DNA of 52,762 nt from an uncultured Paraglaciecola sp. Lineage in GTDB: Bacteria > Pseudomonadota > Gammaproteobacteria > Enterobacterales > Alteromonadaceae. The position numbers were made by a program, and so were the translations under genes. This document shows, piece by piece, positions 8,265 through 15,925 of this stretch. Within the stretch, counting starts at the first letter, position 1, and the number at the start of each line of letters is the position of its first letter. The stretch lies in the NCBI RefSeq assembly GCF_937123705.1, contig NZ_CAKZKO010000022.1, forward strand, positions 1 to 52,762, written 5' to 3'. The notes beneath the pieces were generated by a model. That model was given only the letters and a program-made list of their open reading frames with translations, did no database searches and was not told the DNA's origin.

Positions 8265-9751
8265 TAGTTAGTCACTCTTTGTGCACGAGTGATAACGGCA
8301 TCACCTTCCTGCAAATCATCTGATTTAATCTCGCTATATTCTAAATCAGCGATACCCACTCTGACATTTATACGCTGTGGTTCTCCATCACGCAGCACCC
8401 ACACAACTCCTCGCTGAAAATCATTATTTGCCTCCTGACTACTACGAGGTTTACGACGTTGCTGATTCAACCCTTGGTATTGTTGCATTTGTTCTGGGCT
8501 TAAAAATCCACGTAACGCAATATCCGTTTGGCTACGAATGTTTTTCATTGCATCATTAGGGCCTGATGGTGGTCTTCCACCTCTGCTTCCACGTGCAGAC
8601 TCTCTGGCTGCGGCTATGTTAGTTTGCATAGTAGTCAGCACCTCAGCCATTTGTTTTTGTTGTTCAGCAGTTAAATTGAGTTGTTCGCCAAGTTCTATTG
8701 CTCGACCTGACATATCTCGACCATTACCCTTTTGGCTATCGGTTGCTTGGCCTTCTGGGGTAAACCGTAAAGCAGAGTTACTTACCCGTAATACGTTGTC
8801 TCGTTGACCCAATATAATGTCAACGTTGGCGGTCATTCCTGGTAGCAATAACAAGTCTTTATTCTCAAGACTAATAATTACTTTATAAGTGACGACATTG
8901 CTGGTCACTGTGGCTGATTTACGTACTTGGCTAACCGTTCCAGAAAAATTGTGTTCTGGGTAAGCATCCACAGTAAATCTTACCTTTTGATTCTGTTTGA
9001 TACGCCCGATATCCGCTTCATCAACATCGGTTTCTATTTGCATCGAAACTAAGTCTTGGGCAATCGAAAAAAGGGTTGGAGCGGATAAACTTGCCGATAC
9101 TGCTTGCCCTTTATCCACTTGTCGGTCAATAACCACACCATCAACAGGCGAACGAATGTATGTTCTATCGATGTCCAACTTAGCCTGCTCTAAACTCGAT
9201 AATGACTGCTGAACTCTGGCTTCACCTACCAAAATAGCCGCTTTAGCTGTTTCGATACTCACCTTTGATAGTTGGTAAGTTGTTTCGCTAATATCTAATT
9301 CTGATTCACTGACTAGCTTTTTTTGACGTAATTCGCGGGTACGTTGAACTTCACGTTCAGCCAATTTCTCTTCTGTGAGCGCTTTAGTCAACCCGGCTTG
9401 TAACTGTACCAATGAGGCTCGGGCCGAAGCTAAATCGGCTTCACTTTGACGTAATTTAGATTGCACCGTCCGATCATCAATTCGAGCAATGACTTGGCCA
9501 CTAGTAACAACATCATTAAAGTCCACATTAAGTTGCGAAATCAATCCTGACAACTCGGATCCCACATCAACAGTAACTACTGGTGAAATTGTACCAGAGG
9601 AATTTACCGTACTTTCAATTTTACCCAGGGTGATTTCCTGAGTGTAATATTTAATTTGTTCATTGCTTTGTTCGGGGATCAACCACCACCACAATACTAT
9701 AACCATCAAAACAGTAATGGTCGCTTTCACAACTGTTTGTAACTTAATCAT
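8264..9751 (-). CDS. MacA-like periplasmic adaptor with an inserted LTxxQ (Spy/CpxP-like) segment
   Basis: 495 aa, about 100 longer than a typical MacA. An N-terminal membrane anchor (residues ~8-26) is followed by the lipoyl half-motifs, a coiled-coil hairpin (~100-200, with LREL/SELDISETTYQLSKVSIETA) and beta-barrel domains (~220-330). Between SALRFTPEGQ and the final domain starting GVVWVLRDGEPQRINVRVGI lies an extra, mostly helical stretch of ~100 residues. It contains LNLTAEQQKQMAEVL and FLSPEQMQQYQGLNQQRR, two copies of the LTxxQ pattern of Spy/CpxP periplasmic chaperones, joined by a Gly/Arg/Ser-rich linker. The adaptor should bridge the permease to an outer-membrane channel; the insertion may add a sensing or chaperone role (inference). 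Confidence 0.88.
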   Translation of the reverse strand: MIKLQTVVKATITVLMVIVLWWWLIPEQSNEQIKYYTQEITLGKIESTVNSSGTISPVVTVDVGSELSGLISQLNVDFNDVVTSGQVIARIDDRTVQSKLRQSEADLASARASLVQLQAGLTKALTEEKLAEREVQRTRELRQKKLVSESELDISETTYQLSKVSIETAKAAILVGEARVQQSLSSLEQAKLDIDRTYIRSPVDGVVIDRQVDKGQAVSASLSAPTLFSIAQDLVSMQIETDVDEADIGRIKQNQKVRFTVDAYPEHNFSGTVSQVRKSATVTSNVVTYKVIISLENKDLLLLPGMTANVDIILGQRDNVLRVSNSALRFTPEGQATDSQKGNGRDMSGRAIELGEQLNLTAEQQKQMAEVLTTMQTNIAAARESARGSRGGRPPSGPNDAMKNIRSQTDIALRGFLSPEQMQQYQGLNQQRRKPRSSQEANNDFQRGVVWVLRDGEPQRINVRVGIADLEYSEIKSDDLQEGDAVITRAQRVTN

Positions 9752-9849
9752 GCCTTTACCCCATCACAATAAGAGCGGCTGCTCTGACAGGTGAATTAAA
9801 ACATAAATAAGACCTTAGTAACGTCAAGGTAATGTAAAGTTGCAACGCC

Positions 9850-9901
9850 AAGGTGTTTCAATAGGTAACACCTTTAGCTCCTGTTGTAATTCAGGAGCTA
9901 A
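9850..9901. repeat. Two adjacent perfect hairpins
   Basis: AAGGTGTT (9850-9857) pairs with AACACCTT (9867-9874), and TTAGCTCCTG (9874-9883) pairs with CAGGAGCTAA (9892-9901). They lie between the adaptor start and the end of the lyase fragment. No run of T follows on either strand, so they are not standard terminators; they could still end transcription of the vanished lyase gene. Confidence 0.55.
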
Positions 9902-9934
9902 TTGCCTGTTTTAAATAGGTAAGTCTGATTTAAA

Positions 9935-10221
9935 TCAGTACATTAATTTCAGTTTCAAATTTTGTACGATTTCAATTTTGCCTGAATGGTTAATGGTATT
10001 ATTCTCTGGTTTCTGACCTTTTTCTCCCCAAAGAACGGCAATCAATTTAACCGGGTTATTTTTAAAGGTGTTACCTTTTAATACTAGGTTCACTATTCCA
10101 CGATTTTTGATTAGGGTACCTTCGGTTTCACCTGATTGTGTCACAGTATTATTCTCAAAAACCAGGTTTCCACCTATAGCTAAAGCAGACACCCACTTTA
10201 AAATATAGCAATAAAGCGCTC
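9935..10221 (-). pseudogene. C-terminal fragment of a right-handed beta-helix protein, probably a PL6-family polysaccharide lyase
   Basis: The readable part is ~85-95 codons with no proper start; the frame is closed upstream by a stop at 10219-10221. It contains beta-helix rungs with Asn ladders (GGNLVFENNTVTQSGE, NLVLKGNTFKNNPVK) and ends WGEKGQKPENN...LKLKLMY. This resembles my recollection of the C-terminal end of alginate lyases of family PL6 (chondroitinase-B-like) from Paraglaciecola, but that match was not tested. The remainder is missing: the transposase gene begins 45 bp away and no lyase sequence is seen beyond it. I read it as the tail left after deletion or transposition. A different beta-helix enzyme is possible. 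Confidence 0.6.
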
Positions 10222-10359
10222 ATGAACTAAGCTTAAAGGCTCTCACATAACCAAGGATGGTCTGTCATGCCTCAACCACGTAAAAACCAAATCAGTTTAA
10301 TCGATACCCCGTTTTATCATTGTGTTTCCCGCTGTGTCCGCCGTTCTTTTTTGTGTGGT

Positions 10360-10373
10360 GCGGCAGCCGCGCT
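10360..10373 (+). repeat. 14-bp GC-rich insertion 1 in the transposase gene
   Basis: GCGGCAGCCGCGCT separates the codons for FLCG from those for EDKFTG. It contains a perfect small dyad, GCGGC-A-GCCGC. Removing exactly these 14 bases restores the frame. Its reverse complement matches insertion 2 at 12 of 14 positions. Confidence 0.75.
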
Positions 10374-10463
10374 GAAGACAAATTTACAGGGCAAAGTTAT
10401 GAGCATCTTAGAGCTTGGGTAGAGAAGCGTTTGTTGTTTTTATCTTCGGTATTTTCTATCGAT

Positions 10464-10477
10464 AGCGCGGCTACCGT
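10464..10477 (-). repeat. 14-bp GC-rich insertion 2, inverted copy of insertion 1
   Basis: AGCGCGGCTACCGT separates the codons for FSID from those for ICAYAVMSNH. Removing exactly 14 bases restores the frame into the downstream HUH motif. It is the inverse complement of insertion 1 with two mismatches, and the two enclose 90 bp (30 codons) of intact transposase sequence. Confidence 0.75.
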
Positions 10478-10777
10478 ATTTGCGCCTATGCCGTCATGAG
10501 TAATCATACCCATGTGGTGCTGTGTGTTGACAAAGACATGGCTGAGAGTTGGTCGGTGGAGGAAGTCATAAGGCGTTGGCATCAACTGTATCAAGGCACG
10601 TTATTGACTCAAAAATTTCAAATAGAGGACAAACTCAGCAAAGGTGAATGGTTCAGTTTAGAAGAGACCGTGACGGTTTTTCGCCAGCGTTTATATGATA
10701 TTAGTTGGCTGATGCGTAATCTCAATGAGCATATTGCCCGTGAAGCGAACAAAGAAGATGACTGCACAGGCCGGTTT

Positions 10778-10849
10778 TATTCGCCGCCATCCTTGGCGCT
10801 CACCCCGCGGGCCAGCTGAAGCTGTTCAACTTTTTTCCAGAAAAATTTG
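10778..10849. mobile_element. ~72-bp insertion in the transposase gene, probably a REP/MITE-like repeat
   Basis: Foreign sequence separates the codons for CTGRF and (W)EGRFKSQ. It holds a short dyad (GCCA-TCCT-TGGC), a GC-rich centre and the segment CAGCTGAAGCTGTTCAAC, then an AT-rich end. The composition differs from its surroundings. It resembles, from memory, small repeats scattered between genes in Alteromonas-group genomes and thought to be the DNA substrate of this transposase family; this was not tested. Confidence 0.6.
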
Positions 10850-11272
10850 TGAGAAGGGCGGTTTAAATCCCAAGCGTTGTTAGATGAAACGGCGGTATTA
10901 GCCTGTATGGCTTATGTAGACTTAAATCCGATACGAGCCAAAATGGAAACCACACCAGAAACGTCGAAACACACTAGTATTCAACAACGCATTCATGCAT
11001 TAATCAATGGAGAGCAACCCAAAAAGCTTATGCGTTTAGTAGGCAATCACAGACAAGATATGCCTAAAGGCATTGCTTTTAGCTTGATTGATTACAGTGA
11101 GTTGGTTGATTCAACAGGTCGATGTATTCGAGATGATAAAGCAGGTTATATTGAGCAACACTTCAGCACAGCAGTAGGCGCTGAGCATATGTTACAACAA
11201 TTCAAACAACAAACTGACCATCAACGCATACGAGGGATGGCAAAGGCCAGAGCCTTGCTTCAGTCAGCCTAA

Positions 11273-11673
11273 GCTTCAAACAGATTTACACTACAGCCCC
11301 TCAAAAAACGTGACTCAATCATGCTGCCTGCAATTTGAGCTAAGTCACGTTTTTAAGAACATTCTTCTAACCCATCCCTAAATAAGTTCACCACTCCACT
11401 GAAAAACTTAAAATTGAGCAAGCAGTTACCACTTTTTACTCTTTGATTTTGCTTGTGATTGGTTACTTTATTATTTTGGGTGTCTACTTAAGCTTCTTAA
11501 CTTTTTGTTGTGTGTTGTATCTGATTAAGATCCGCCTCACGGCCGGCTCCATATATTTTGCTTAAGCAAACAGAAATCGCAACGGTAAAAATGGCCTTAA
11601 AAAACGCTATGGTCATGGCTGACAATCAACACTATTGCCTAAAGATTGAGACACAAAGTGCTATGCCAATTCA
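11273..11673. other. Spacer after the transposase gene, with a 12-bp perfect inverted repeat
   Basis: AAAAACGTGACT (11304-11315) pairs with AGTCACGTTTTT (11343-11354), and an inner CTCAA/TTGAG pair could extend the fold. On the plus strand it ends in a T run, so it could terminate the transposase transcript or mark the element's end. The rest shows no gene; a 28-codon frame at 11591-11677 has no recognisable content. Confidence 0.6.
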
Positions 11674-12159
11674 CTAATCCCACTGTTGCTTATCTTGGTC
11701 TGTGGCGCTTTCAACACACTCACCTGTTATTTCGGTTATTTCAGGCATTTGCGAAAAATCTAATTCAATGTACCCAAGTCTACAATAGCCAGTTTCAGCT
11801 ATTTTTTCCTCTAGCAATGTAATAATAGACTCACGTCTTTCATCGTCTGAAATGTACTCAGCATATTCAGGCAAGCTCACTTGCTTTTCATCGCGTTTTT
11901 GACCTGATTGTCCGCGACCACCTCTACCTTTGCCTGAACGTTCACCCTCTCCTCTTTTACCAGAGCGTTTGTTTTCACCTCGTTCACCCTTAGGTTTTTC
12001 GGTTGCATAGGTCATAGACAATGTAAAACGTTTTGAGCCATCGGAATGAATATCAGTGCTGAATTGATTAGGCTCCCCTTTGTTGTACTCTGGTTTACTT
12101 GAACAAGCGATTAAGCATAGTGATAAAAGTAGGAGTAATAAATTGAAACGCAGAAGCAT
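11674..12159 (-). CDS. Hypothetical lipoprotein with Gly/Arg-rich basic linker
   Basis: 161 aa. The N-terminus is a lipoprotein signal with lipobox LIAC (Cys19) followed by SSK, so an outer-membrane anchor is expected. Residues ~55-90 are highly basic and low-complexity (repeats of KRGEGERSGKGRGGRGQ type). The C-terminal ~70 residues are acidic (YAEYISDDERRESIITLLEEKI) with two cysteines, in CRLGYIELDF and GECVESA. GGAA lies 8 bp before the ATG. I do not recognise a family. The polar linker could bind polyanions such as DNA, lipopolysaccharide or sulfated polysaccharide, but that is speculation. Confidence 0.7.
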   Translation of the reverse strand: MLLRFNLLLLLLSLCLIACSSKPEYNKGEPNQFSTDIHSDGSKRFTLSMTYATEKPKGERGENKRSGKRGEGERSGKGRGGRGQSGQKRDEKQVSLPEYAEYISDDERRESIITLLEEKIAETGYCRLGYIELDFSQMPEITEITGECVESATDQDKQQWD

Positions 12160-12750
12160 GATGGTATTCCTAAGTGAAAGAGATATTTTAAAATTAAGAT
12201 CTAAAACCCTAAGTGTAAAATGGATTGCAGCGGTCCCTATTAAGCCTTGTGCAACCCACCACTAAAATCCATCATAACGTGCTTTTGATTCTAATTTTTG
12301 ACCTATACATAAACTTTACAAAGCCATGCCTTAACCACTTAGTAAACAGGCTGGTATGTCTGATCTGCGGCCATACGAATGTAATTGGTGTAAGGTCCAC
12401 TTTAGGTCAAATTCAAGCCCTTTACAGAGTTGAAGCTTATGTCCACTTCAGGCCGATTTAAGCCAATATGGAAGTGGGCGGTACTCAATGGCTTAGTAGT
12501 GGAGCAAGAAGAATACCCAAATAACCTCCGCTGCAAGCAGTTAACAGGCCAAAAAAGGGTTTGGATGCGTATTTACGCAATCTTTAATAATACTAATGGC
12601 ATTTTCACTCGATATGGAAATAGCTTGCAAGGCCAACATGTATTAGCCCAAATTTAGGGGCTTATAAATATCAACAATACTGACTACATTGCAGACACGC
12701 TAATAGTTTGTTTAACTAATCTTAGACTAGGCAAAAAGGAACCCAATACA
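12160..12750. other. Spacer of ~590 bp, no gene recognised
   Basis: Open frames are short and unconvincing. Two loosely similar ~25-bp direct repeats beginning GTCCACTT occur at 12395-12419 and 12441-12464. Nothing else stands out; it may hold the promoters of the flanking genes. Confidence 0.5.
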
Positions 12751-13041
12751 TTGTCCGTTTATATAATAGCTAGATTCAAAATACACGATCGTAGTCAGTA
12801 TGGTAAGTACTCGGCTGGATTCATGGAGGTGTTCAAAAAATTTGACGGCAAAATGTTAAGTGTCGACGAAAATCCGACGGTATTGATGGGAGACTGGAAC
12901 GATACGCGGTCGGTGATTATTGAGTTTCCATCAAAAAAATCGGCTTTATCTTGGATGACGTCTGATGACTATCAAGCGATAGCTAAGCACCGTGATGCCG
13001 GAAGCACTGCATGCTCGATATTAGTTGAGGGATTAGAATAA
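12751..13041 (+). CDS. DUF1330-family protein
   Basis: 96 aa, the usual size of DUF1330 proteins, small dimeric ferredoxin-like alpha/beta-barrel proteins. The pattern ARFKIHDRSQYGKYSAGF...FDGKMLSVDENPTVLMGDW...SVIIEFPSKKSALSWMTSDDYQ fits the family along its length. The start is TTG at 12751, supported by an AAAAAGGA stretch ~10 bp upstream and by the conserved VYIIARF strand starting directly after it. Cytoplasmic; function not established for the family. It is monocistronic. Confidence 0.8.
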   Translation: MSVYIIARFKIHDRSQYGKYSAGFMEVFKKFDGKMLSVDENPTVLMGDWNDTRSVIIEFPSKKSALSWMTSDDYQAIAKHRDAGSTACSILVEGLE

Positions 13042-13194
13042 AGGCGCTAGCTTCCGAAAAAAAATAAGCTCGTTCTTATATCTGCTTTAATCGACAAGCT
13101 GTGCATATCAAGATAGTAGATAGCCGTGTCAAGGCAGCTTTTCTGGGGTCGTTTTCTGTTAAACTTATTACATTATACAAAATGAACATTATTT

Positions 13195-13971
13195 ATGACT
13201 GACAAAATAATCAAGATTTCTGATGACTTTTGGAATATTCGCGGCGAATTTAAAGTTTTCGGATTGTTGAATATTGGTACCCAAGCATCGTTGGTAAAGC
13301 TCGCTAATGGTAAGTTTGTGCTATTAGACGCTTATACTTTGCAAGATGATATTAAACAGCAAGTCGACTCGCTAACTAACAATGGCGCCGACATTGAAGC
13401 GATAATCAACTTGCACCCCTTCCATACTATACATGTTGCAAAAGCACATGCTGACTATCCAAACGCAAAATTGTACGGCACACAGCGACATCTTGATAAG
13501 TTACCAGACTTACCCTGGCAAACAGAGCTAACTAATTCAAATGAGTTTGAGAGCTTGTTTTCGGCAGATTTTGAATTTTCAGTGCCTCGAGGTGTTGATT
13601 TTATTTCCAATAACGAGCACCTGCATTTTTCATCGGTATTGGCTTACCACATCGCATCAAAAACCATACATGTTGACGACACCTTAATGTTTCTAAAATT
13701 ACCCGGTTTACTCGGTGTTTTAAAAAGTCCTGAATTGTCTTTCCATATGACCTTGTCTAATACGTTAGAGCGGCGTGAAAGTGCTGCTGATGATTTTCGT
13801 CTTTGGGTTGCTCAAATAGCAGAGCAATGGAGTGAAGCTGAGGTGCTATGCGCCGCGCATTCTCAAATATTAGTTGTTAAAAACACATCACCATCTATTG
13901 CGGCTATGATCATGACAGCATTACAACGGGAAGAAAAAATCTTAAAGCGTCACCAAAAGAAGTACGGTTAA
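13195..13971 (+). CDS. Metallo-beta-lactamase-fold protein, atypical metal site
   Basis: 258 aa. The order of strands (KVFGLLNIGTQASLVKLANGKFVLLDAY, then EAIINLHPFHTIHVAKAH, then IHVDDTLMFL and VLCAAHSQIL) is that of the metallo-beta-lactamase fold. The canonical HxHxDH is replaced by HPFHTIH; the Asp in HVDD and the late His in AAHSQ are kept. This looks like the DUF4336-like branch, for which no reaction is established. No signal peptide, so cytoplasmic. A TATACA-type -10 precedes the ATG but no clear ribosome-binding site. Hydrolase activity is uncertain. Confidence 0.65.
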   Translation: MTDKIIKISDDFWNIRGEFKVFGLLNIGTQASLVKLANGKFVLLDAYTLQDDIKQQVDSLTNNGADIEAIINLHPFHTIHVAKAHADYPNAKLYGTQRHLDKLPDLPWQTELTNSNEFESLFSADFEFSVPRGVDFISNNEHLHFSSVLAYHIASKTIHVDDTLMFLKLPGLLGVLKSPELSFHMTLSNTLERRESAADDFRLWVAQIAEQWSEAEVLCAAHSQILVVKNTSPSIAAMIMTALQREEKILKRHQKKYG

Positions 13972-14548
13972 ATGTATTGCTTAATGTTTGATTGAGAATT
14001 TTTGCGAAAGCCTTGCCTCACAAAACTTTAACAAGCATGTTCCGGATCCATGCAATATTAACATTGCTACGCTGATATTTTCGGTTGTTATTTTAATGGC
14101 ATCAGATTGCCTATTGCCGAAAGTTATGTTTGATTAATCGTATGATGATTTTTGGATCAATAATAGTTTGGTAGTTTGAATTTTCTTAAAACAGCTTTAG
14201 GTAGTTTGCTCCTCTTTTTAGACCAGAGCCTTATGACGGCTTTTCCAGACGAGAATCATAGGTAGGTTTTGTTCGCGTTGTTATCGTAAGGTACGACAAA
14301 CTCGTTGTGACGATAATGTCGGATCATCTGCCATAAGGATTGCGACAATAAATTCGATTGAATGTCTCTGCATTATTTAATCCCACGTTTAAAGATACTT
14401 TGTTGCCTTACAACACAGCTTCAGCATAGGTTTTGGGATCTTGACGTTTAGAGGTAAACACAAGTTAATGGCTGTAATTCAGTTTCGACTTCACAGCTGA
14501 ATAGGCTGTTGAGTCTGAAAATTTTAAACCATATTTACAGGAATAATT
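13972..14548. other. Spacer of ~577 bp; its last 65 bp are duplicated upstream of the second DUF2608 gene
   Basis: No gene recognised. Bases 14484-14548 match 18574-18649 closely (TTCGACTTCAC..., then TCTGAAAATTTTAAAC and GGAATAATT), showing that the promoter/leader was duplicated together with the DUF2608 gene. Confidence 0.65.
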
Positions 14549-15472
14549 TTGAAAATTACCCTACCAAGCTATTTACCTTTTTTCTTCACTGCTTTTTTGG
14601 TGTCATCTTGTGCAGCTGTTAGCTCAGATGATGAGTCTGCTGTTATTTCACCAAGTCATGTAGCAAAAAGGATAGTCAAAATAGAAACCAATGCTTATGC
14701 AGAAATTGTGTCTGATACCGCATCCTTAAGTGCGCAATATGGCACGGAGAACGTCTTGGTTGTGCTGGATATTGATAACACTATTCTCACCAGTACTACA
14801 GATTTGGGCAGTGATCTTTGGTATCAATGGCAAAGGGGCAAGCTGGATATTAAACCTACAGCAGCGCAACAAGTGGCGTGTCTGTTTGAAGATTCAATCG
14901 GCTTGCTTTACGAATTAGCACCGATGCGGTTAACCGAGAAAAACATAAATCAGACTATATCTAATTGGCAAACTGCTGGGCATACCGTAGTCGCGTTAAC
15001 GTCTCGTGCACCTAAGTATCGTGCTGCTACTGAGCGCGAGTTAACCCGTAATCAGGTTGATTTGACTGCTAGTGCACTTGTACCTGTAGGGCAATATTCA
15101 ATGCTATTTAGAGAGATAAAAGGCAGGGAAATTAGCTACATGCAAGGTGTGATGATGACTTCTGGCTTGAATAAAGGCGAAATGTTGCAACACCTACTAG
15201 ATAAAACCCAAAGAACATTTTCGGCTATCGTTTTTGTCGATGATTCTAAAAAGAATATCGATAATATCTATAACGCTTATCAAAATACTCAAAATCTTGA
15301 TATGCATATTTACCATTACACCCGTGTAGAAGATGAGCGTGAAAAACAATTTGGCCATGTATTAACCCAAGATCAGGCGGATAATATGGCTGAGCAATGG
15401 CAACAATTGAACAGAACATTGCAGCACATCTTTCCTGCGAGAAATCTAGAACAAGGCTGTTTAGATCGATAG
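14549..15472 (+). CDS. DUF2608 HAD-like lipoprotein, copy 1
   Basis: 307 aa. The lipobox is VSSC (Cys21), so a lipid-anchored envelope protein. The core has the HAD-superfamily motifs: VVLDIDNTIL (nucleophile Asp and acid/base Asp), VVALTSRAPKYR (motif II Ser/Thr), a Lys in LNKGEML (motif III) and IVFVDDSKKNID (motif IV), so a phosphatase-type active site is intact. DUF2608 proteins are often annotated as outer-membrane or HAD-like proteins of unknown substrate. The start is TTG with AGGA 6 bp upstream, identical in context to copy 2. The paralogue at 18650 is similar over the full length. Confidence 0.82.
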   Translation: MKITLPSYLPFFFTAFLVSSCAAVSSDDESAVISPSHVAKRIVKIETNAYAEIVSDTASLSAQYGTENVLVVLDIDNTILTSTTDLGSDLWYQWQRGKLDIKPTAAQQVACLFEDSIGLLYELAPMRLTEKNINQTISNWQTAGHTVVALTSRAPKYRAATERELTRNQVDLTASALVPVGQYSMLFREIKGREISYMQGVMMTSGLNKGEMLQHLLDKTQRTFSAIVFVDDSKKNIDNIYNAYQNTQNLDMHIYHYTRVEDEREKQFGHVLTQDQADNMAEQWQQLNRTLQHIFPARNLEQGCLDR

Positions 15473-15925
15473 AAACTCTGGAGTAAGCGTGATTCTTACT
15501 GTACTGCAATCAAAAACAATCGCAAAAAACGCCTGATTACCGATAAGTCTTTGCGAACGCCAGGGGTAACAGTAACCTTGTTGCCATAAGGCGTTCATAA
15601 GTTTAGGTCTGTAAACAACGCATCAAAGCCCATTCCATTGTCTTAACGCTGCATAAAAATCAGCGTCAACATCTGATCCATGCGGTACTTATTCAGCATA
15701 TCCAAACGCGCTAATAATTACACGGATGTTACCCATACGTTTGTTAACTATATGTTTGTAATATGTTTTTATTTTTGGCATTGTTGTTTAGTTAGCTTAC
15801 GGGTTGAAAGTTTATTTAAATTAAATACTCCGCGCATTGTTACTGACAATGCTCTGCAGCTGACAGTGAACGTACATCCAAATAAGCATATTAACTTCAA
15901 CCTTTAACAATTCGGACAACAGCGA
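15473..15925. other. Spacer of ~450 bp upstream of the permease
   Basis: No gene recognised; a 75-codon frame at 15680-15907 has no motif or ribosome-binding site. It contains a loose dyad (AACGCC near 15530, GGCGTT near 15590). Probably carries the promoter of the permease gene. Confidence 0.45.

Larger units (their letters stand above)
10267..11272 (+). pseudogene. REP-associated tyrosine transposase (Y1 / IS200-like), disrupted
   Basis: With three insertions removed, the frame reads continuously from ATG 10267 as one transposase: [20 protein letters not shown]..., then [20 protein letters not shown], then CAYAVMSNHTHVVLCVD (the HUH-type His pair), RLYDISWLMRNLNE (region of the catalytic Tyr), CTGRF, EGRFKSQALLDE, and AYVDLNPIRAKME...TGRCIRDDKAGYI. 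These are hallmarks of the large REP-associated tyrosine transposase family common in Alteromonadales. The insertions are 14 bp at 10360-10373, 14 bp at 10464-10477 and ~72 bp at 10778-10849; they shift the frame and add a stop at 10817-10819. A further TGG-to-TGA change may follow at 10850. The protein cannot be made whole. It may have helped erode the neighbouring lyase gene. Confidence 0.88.

Noticed and set aside
11591..11677. 28-codon frame near the lipoprotein gene end
   Set aside because: Unlike the 20190 ORF it has no ribosome-binding site, no promoter context and no hydrophobic or other pattern.
12395..12464. Two ~25-bp direct repeats starting GTCCACTT
   Set aside because: Similarity is loose and includes an indel; no gene or promoter context supports a regulatory or mobile role.
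15680..15907. 75-codon frame upstream of the permease
   Set aside because: No ribosome-binding site and no recognisable protein features; probably promoter-region spacer.
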